Assembly: GCA_964520885.1 (NCBI GenBank)
Contig: CAZFQD010000011.1
Span: forward strand, 1 to 31,200
From: CAZFQD01 sp964520885
GTDB lineage: Bacteria > Bacillota > Clostridia > Oscillospirales > SIG519
Reading direction: 5' to 3'
DNA length: 31,200 nucleotides
A model generated the notes under the pieces. It was not told where the DNA came from. It did no database searches and was given only the letters and a program-made list of their open reading frames with translations. This document shows, piece after piece, positions 29,053 through 31,200 of this stretch. A program made the position numbers and the translations under genes. Every line of letters starts with the position of its first letter. Positions within the stretch are counted from its first letter, which is position 1.

Positions 29053-30363
29053 ATGAAAAATAAAATATTAGTTTTAACTATGCTTTTTTTATTTCTTTTT
29101 TCAATGCTTAGTGTAAATGCTACTGATAAACCTACAATAACTGCGAAAAGTGCATTGCTTATACATCTTGGAACAGGAATGGTAGTATATGAAAAAAATG
29201 TTGACCAAAAGCTTGACCCTACTGTTGCACCAAAGTTAATGACTGCAATATTGACTTTGGAAAAAGCGAAAAACTTGGATGAAACTTATACTGCTAAAGC
29301 CTCCGCATTTAAAGGCATTACATATATTAGCTCGGCAAAAATAAAGGTTGACGAAACTTTAACTATTAGAGATTTACTTTATTGCCTTATCTTGTCTTCC
29401 TCTAATGAGGCCGCTAATATTTTAGGCGAATATGTAAGCGGTAATGTTGCTGACTTTATTAAATTAATGAATAAAAGAGCAAAGGAATTAGGTGCTAATA
29501 ATACTTTGTTTACTAACACGACAGGAATTTACGATGAAAATGCTTATTCAACTGCAAGAGATATAATGACCATTTCAAAACATATAATTAAACTAAAAGA
29601 CTTTTTAGAAATTGCTAATGCCTCAACATATAAAATGCCAGAAACTAATCTTTCTTCAAAGAGATTGCTTTACACAAAAAATGAAATGATATTAGAAAGT
29701 TCCGAAAATTACATTAGCTACGCACAAGGCATTAAGACTTCTGCAACGAGCGAAGGTGGCTATTCTCTTGCTTCGTTAGGCATAAAAAAAATTGGTAATA
29801 GACAAGAGCAAATGCTATGTGTAGTATTGGGTTGCCCAAAAACTACACAAGGCAAACAAATGATTAATGCTTATAATGATACAAAAACATTATATGATTT
29901 TGTTTATTCAACCTATAAAATTAATAGGCTAATTAAAGAAAGCGAGCCTGTTACTGAGGCCTCAATCTCACTTGCTGACGGAAAAGATTTTGCACTACTT
30001 ATTGCTAAGGATAGTGTTGAAACTTTGTTGCCAAGCGATATTACTGCCGATAAATTAGAAAGAGAAATAATATTAAACGAAAATATTACAGCACCAATTG
30101 AAAAGGGACAAGAATTAGGCGAGATTATTTTAAGATATGATGGAATTGAATATGGAAGAACTAAGTTAATTTCTCAAAACGCAATTAAAAGAAACACTAT
30201 GCTTTATTATACACATCAGTTAAATTTGTTTTTTTCAAATTTATGGGTAAAAATTGCCACTGTTCTTATTGTTTGCGTTTTTGTATTATACATTATTTAT
30301 ACAATTATATATAATAAGAAAAGAAATCGCCAAAAAGCAATTAAAAGAAGAATAAAGTTTTAA
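29053..30363 (+). CDS. DacF-like D-Ala-D-Ala carboxypeptidase (S11) homologue lacking the catalytic serine
   Basis: 436 aa. Signal peptide (1-23), an S11 penicillin-binding domain (about 28-265), a PBP5-C-like beta domain (about 280-375) and a C-terminal TM helix (about 393-412) with a very basic tail. The fold is recognisable (AKSALLIHLGTGMVVYEKN, SAKIKVDETLTIRDLLYCLILSSSNEAANIL, KELGANNTLFTNTTG). However, the SxxK motif (normally PASTTK) reads PTVAPK, so the nucleophile Ser is Val58 while Lys61 is kept; SxN is kept (Ser116-Asn118); and KTG reads KTS (228-230). It is probably unable to acylate, so a structural or regulatory role is likely. The gene is intact and has a promoter upstream. Confidence 0.88.
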   Translation: MKNKILVLTMLFLFLFSMLSVNATDKPTITAKSALLIHLGTGMVVYEKNVDQKLDPTVAPKLMTAILTLEKAKNLDETYTAKASAFKGITYISSAKIKVDETLTIRDLLYCLILSSSNEAANILGEYVSGNVADFIKLMNKRAKELGANNTLFTNTTGIYDENAYSTARDIMTISKHIIKLKDFLEIANASTYKMPETNLSSKRLLYTKNEMILESSENYISYAQGIKTSATSEGGYSLASLGIKKIGNRQEQMLCVVLGCPKTTQGKQMINAYNDTKTLYDFVYSTYKINRLIKESEPVTEASISLADGKDFALLIAKDSVETLLPSDITADKLEREIILNENITAPIEKGQELGEIILRYDGIEYGRTKLISQNAIKRNTMLYYTHQLNLFFSNLWVKIATVLIVCVFVLYIIYTIIYNKKRNRQKAIKRRIKF

Positions 30364-30381
30364 ATTTTTAGAATATTTTTT

Positions 30382-30424
30382 CCTTTTTACAAGTATATAT
30401 ATAGTAGCTATTTGTAAAAGGTGG
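30382..30424 (+). promoter_or_regulatory. Hairpin enclosing the ribosome-binding site of the DUF4830 gene
   Basis: CCTTTTTACAA (30382-30392) can pair, with one bulge, with TTGTAAAAGG (30412-30421), which holds the AAAGG of the ribosome-binding site before the ATG at 30432. It could reduce initiation or end transcription of the preceding gene; no T tract follows. Confidence 0.4.
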
Positions 30425-30431
30425 TTAAAAT

Positions 30432-30899
30432 ATGTTTGTATTATCATTTAAAATGACAAAAACTAAACTTACTATGGTTATTTTTTCTTGTGTGGCTCTA
30501 ATTGCATTTGCTACAACATTTATTGACAATGGAGCAGGTTACCAAACTGTTGTTCAAACCGGGGTAAAAGCTTCATCTAACGAGGATAGACTAAGTTTTC
30601 TTAATAGTTTTGGTTGGCAAATTGATAATGAACCTTCAGAGATAATTGAGGTTATTATACCTAACGAATTTGACTCAGTTTATGATAAGTATAACTCAAT
30701 TCAAAAGGGGCAAGGCTATGACTTATCAAAATATAAAGGCAAAAGAATAAAACGCTATACATATGTGGTAAAGAATTACCCTACACAACAAGAATCAACA
30801 GTTAATGCTAATATTTTAATTTGTGATAACAAAATAATTGGTGGTGATATTTGCTCGGTGGCTTTGGGCGGGTTTATTCATGGGTTTAAGCTTGCTTAG
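30432..30899 (+). CDS. DUF4830 domain protein, membrane-anchored
   Basis: 155 aa. One N-terminal TM helix (about 12-32) anchors an extracytoplasmic DUF4830 domain: SNEDRLSFLNSFGWQI, EVIIPNEFDSVYDKYNSIQK, QGYDLSKYKGKRIKRYTYVVKNYP and the ending IIGGDICSVALGGFIHGF. The family is common in spore-forming Clostridia and has no known function. AAAGGTGG precedes the ATG. It follows the DacF-like gene by 68 nt on the same strand and may share its transcript. Its stop codon lies in the first unit of a TTAGGAA heptamer array. Confidence 0.87.
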   Translation: MFVLSFKMTKTKLTMVIFSCVALIAFATTFIDNGAGYQTVVQTGVKASSNEDRLSFLNSFGWQIDNEPSEIIEVIIPNEFDSVYDKYNSIQKGQGYDLSKYKGKRIKRYTYVVKNYPTQQESTVNANILICDNKIIGGDICSVALGGFIHGFKLA

Positions 30900-30937
30900 G
30901 AGTTAGGAATTAGGGGTTAGGAATTAGGAATTAAATT
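30896..30937. repeat. Period-7 tandem array (TTAGGAA type), six units, covering the DUF4830 stop
   Basis: Units TTAGGAG, TTAGGAA, TTAGGGG, TTAGGAA, TTAGGAA, TTAAATT. The stop codon TAG (30897-30899) is part of the first unit. Confidence 0.9.
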
Positions 30938-30939
30938 AA

Positions 30940-30974
30940 CAGCACTCAAAAGGAATTTTGAGTGCTGAATTTTT
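30940..30974 (+). terminator. Rho-independent terminator after the DUF4830 gene
   Basis: A 12-bp perfect stem (CAGCACTCAAAA at 30940-30951 with its complement at 30956-30967), loop GGAA, then AATTTTT. Confidence 0.93.
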
Positions 30975-31011
30975 AACAAATAAACTTCTAATAATATATT
31001 ATAAAAAATTA

Positions 31012-31040
31012 TTGTAATTTTTATCATATTAGAGTAAAAT
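31012..31040 (+). promoter_or_regulatory. Promoter of the nucleotidyltransferase gene
   Basis: TTGTAA (31012-31017), 17-bp spacer, TAAAAT (31035-31040), about 42 nt upstream of the start codon. Confidence 0.55.
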
Positions 31041-31082
31041 AATTATATTAATATCCTAAATTTAAAATAGGTGTGAATGTGT

Positions 31083-31200
31083 ATGAAAAGTATTCCAAAA
31101 GAATTTATTTCTGATATTGAAAAAGCAAAAGCTATATTGAAAGAATATGGTGTTTCGGAAATGTTTATTTTTGGTTCATTAACAAATGGCAAAATCAATA
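31083..31200 (+). CDS. Nucleotidyltransferase-domain protein, N-terminal part (runs off window)
   Basis: 39 codons are visible from the ATG at 31083, which has AGGTG about 9 nt upstream. The sequence has a helix (IPKEFISDIEKAKAILKEYG) and then MFIFGSLTNGKIN, the GSxxxG-like nucleotide-binding turn of minimal (MNT/KNT-type) nucleotidyltransferases. Such proteins are often the antitoxin partner of HEPN RNases (MntA-HepT type), but the catalytic aspartates and any partner gene lie outside the window, so this remains a guess. Confidence 0.6.
   Translation, partial: MKSIPKEFISDIEKAKAILKEYGVSEMFIFGSLTNGKIN

Overview
The window is AT-rich (intergenic DNA especially so) and looks like the chromosome of a spore-forming, low-GC Clostridia-type Firmicute. 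The spore genes gpr, spoIIP and a complete gerA-type germinant receptor operon show this, as do RNase M5, TrmK/YqfO, an RqcH-type NFACT protein, ComEC/ComEA and a DUF4830 protein. No rRNA, tRNA, CRISPR array or intact transposase was found.

Layout. (1) 1-2891 is an accessory stretch on the + strand: the 3' part of a tyrosine recombinase, an unrecognised gene, a 53-codon remnant of yebC between short inverted repeats, and a two-gene unit pairing a DUF5678-like protein with a retropepsin-like aspartic protease that ends in a SEC-C zinc motif. (2) 3192-12335 is a minus-strand housekeeping run, in transcription order: PLP aminotransferase, trpS, tagO/wecA-like transferase, wecB/mnaA, TtcA-like thiolase, DUF1858 protein, trmK, nif3/yqfO, rqcH. 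(3) 12688-14573 holds a DUF2089 zinc-ribbon regulator with an unknown C-terminal domain, and a radical SAM protein of the YhcC type. (4) 14775-19208 on + carries comEC, holA and rnmV. (5) 19180-26611 on the minus strand is a 7.4 kb sporulation/germination cluster: gpr, spoIIP, a YqxA-like protein, gerAA, gerAC, a two-TM small protein, gerAB. (6) 26771-30899 carries the split transketolase pair, comEA, a D,D-carboxypeptidase-like protein that lacks its catalytic serine, and a DUF4830 protein. (7) From 31083 a nucleotidyltransferase gene runs off the window.

The comEA, comEC, holA, gpr, spoIIP, yqxA-like set recalls the B. subtilis order comEA-comEB-comEC-holA-rpsT-gpr-spoIIP-yqxA, here rearranged and partly inverted. 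comEC and comEA serve DNA uptake. gpr, spoIIP and gerAA/AB/AC serve engulfment and germination.

The most striking structure is outside the genes. From 2910 to 30937 many intergenic gaps are filled with degenerate tandem repeats whose period is always 7 nt while the repeated word differs from array to array (ATTCCTA, TGTTACT, CTATTCA, CAATTGA, AATTAAC, AAACTCC, AGGTGTA, TTGTTTC and others). About 25 such arrays are visible, and six run into a gene's stop codon. Two related palindromic elements (28 bp and 69 bp, sharing their ends) lie within or beside them, and a conserved 24-bp segment directly precedes three arrays. This resembles the heptanucleotide STRR repeats known from heterocystous cyanobacteria, but with an unusual variety of words in one short region.
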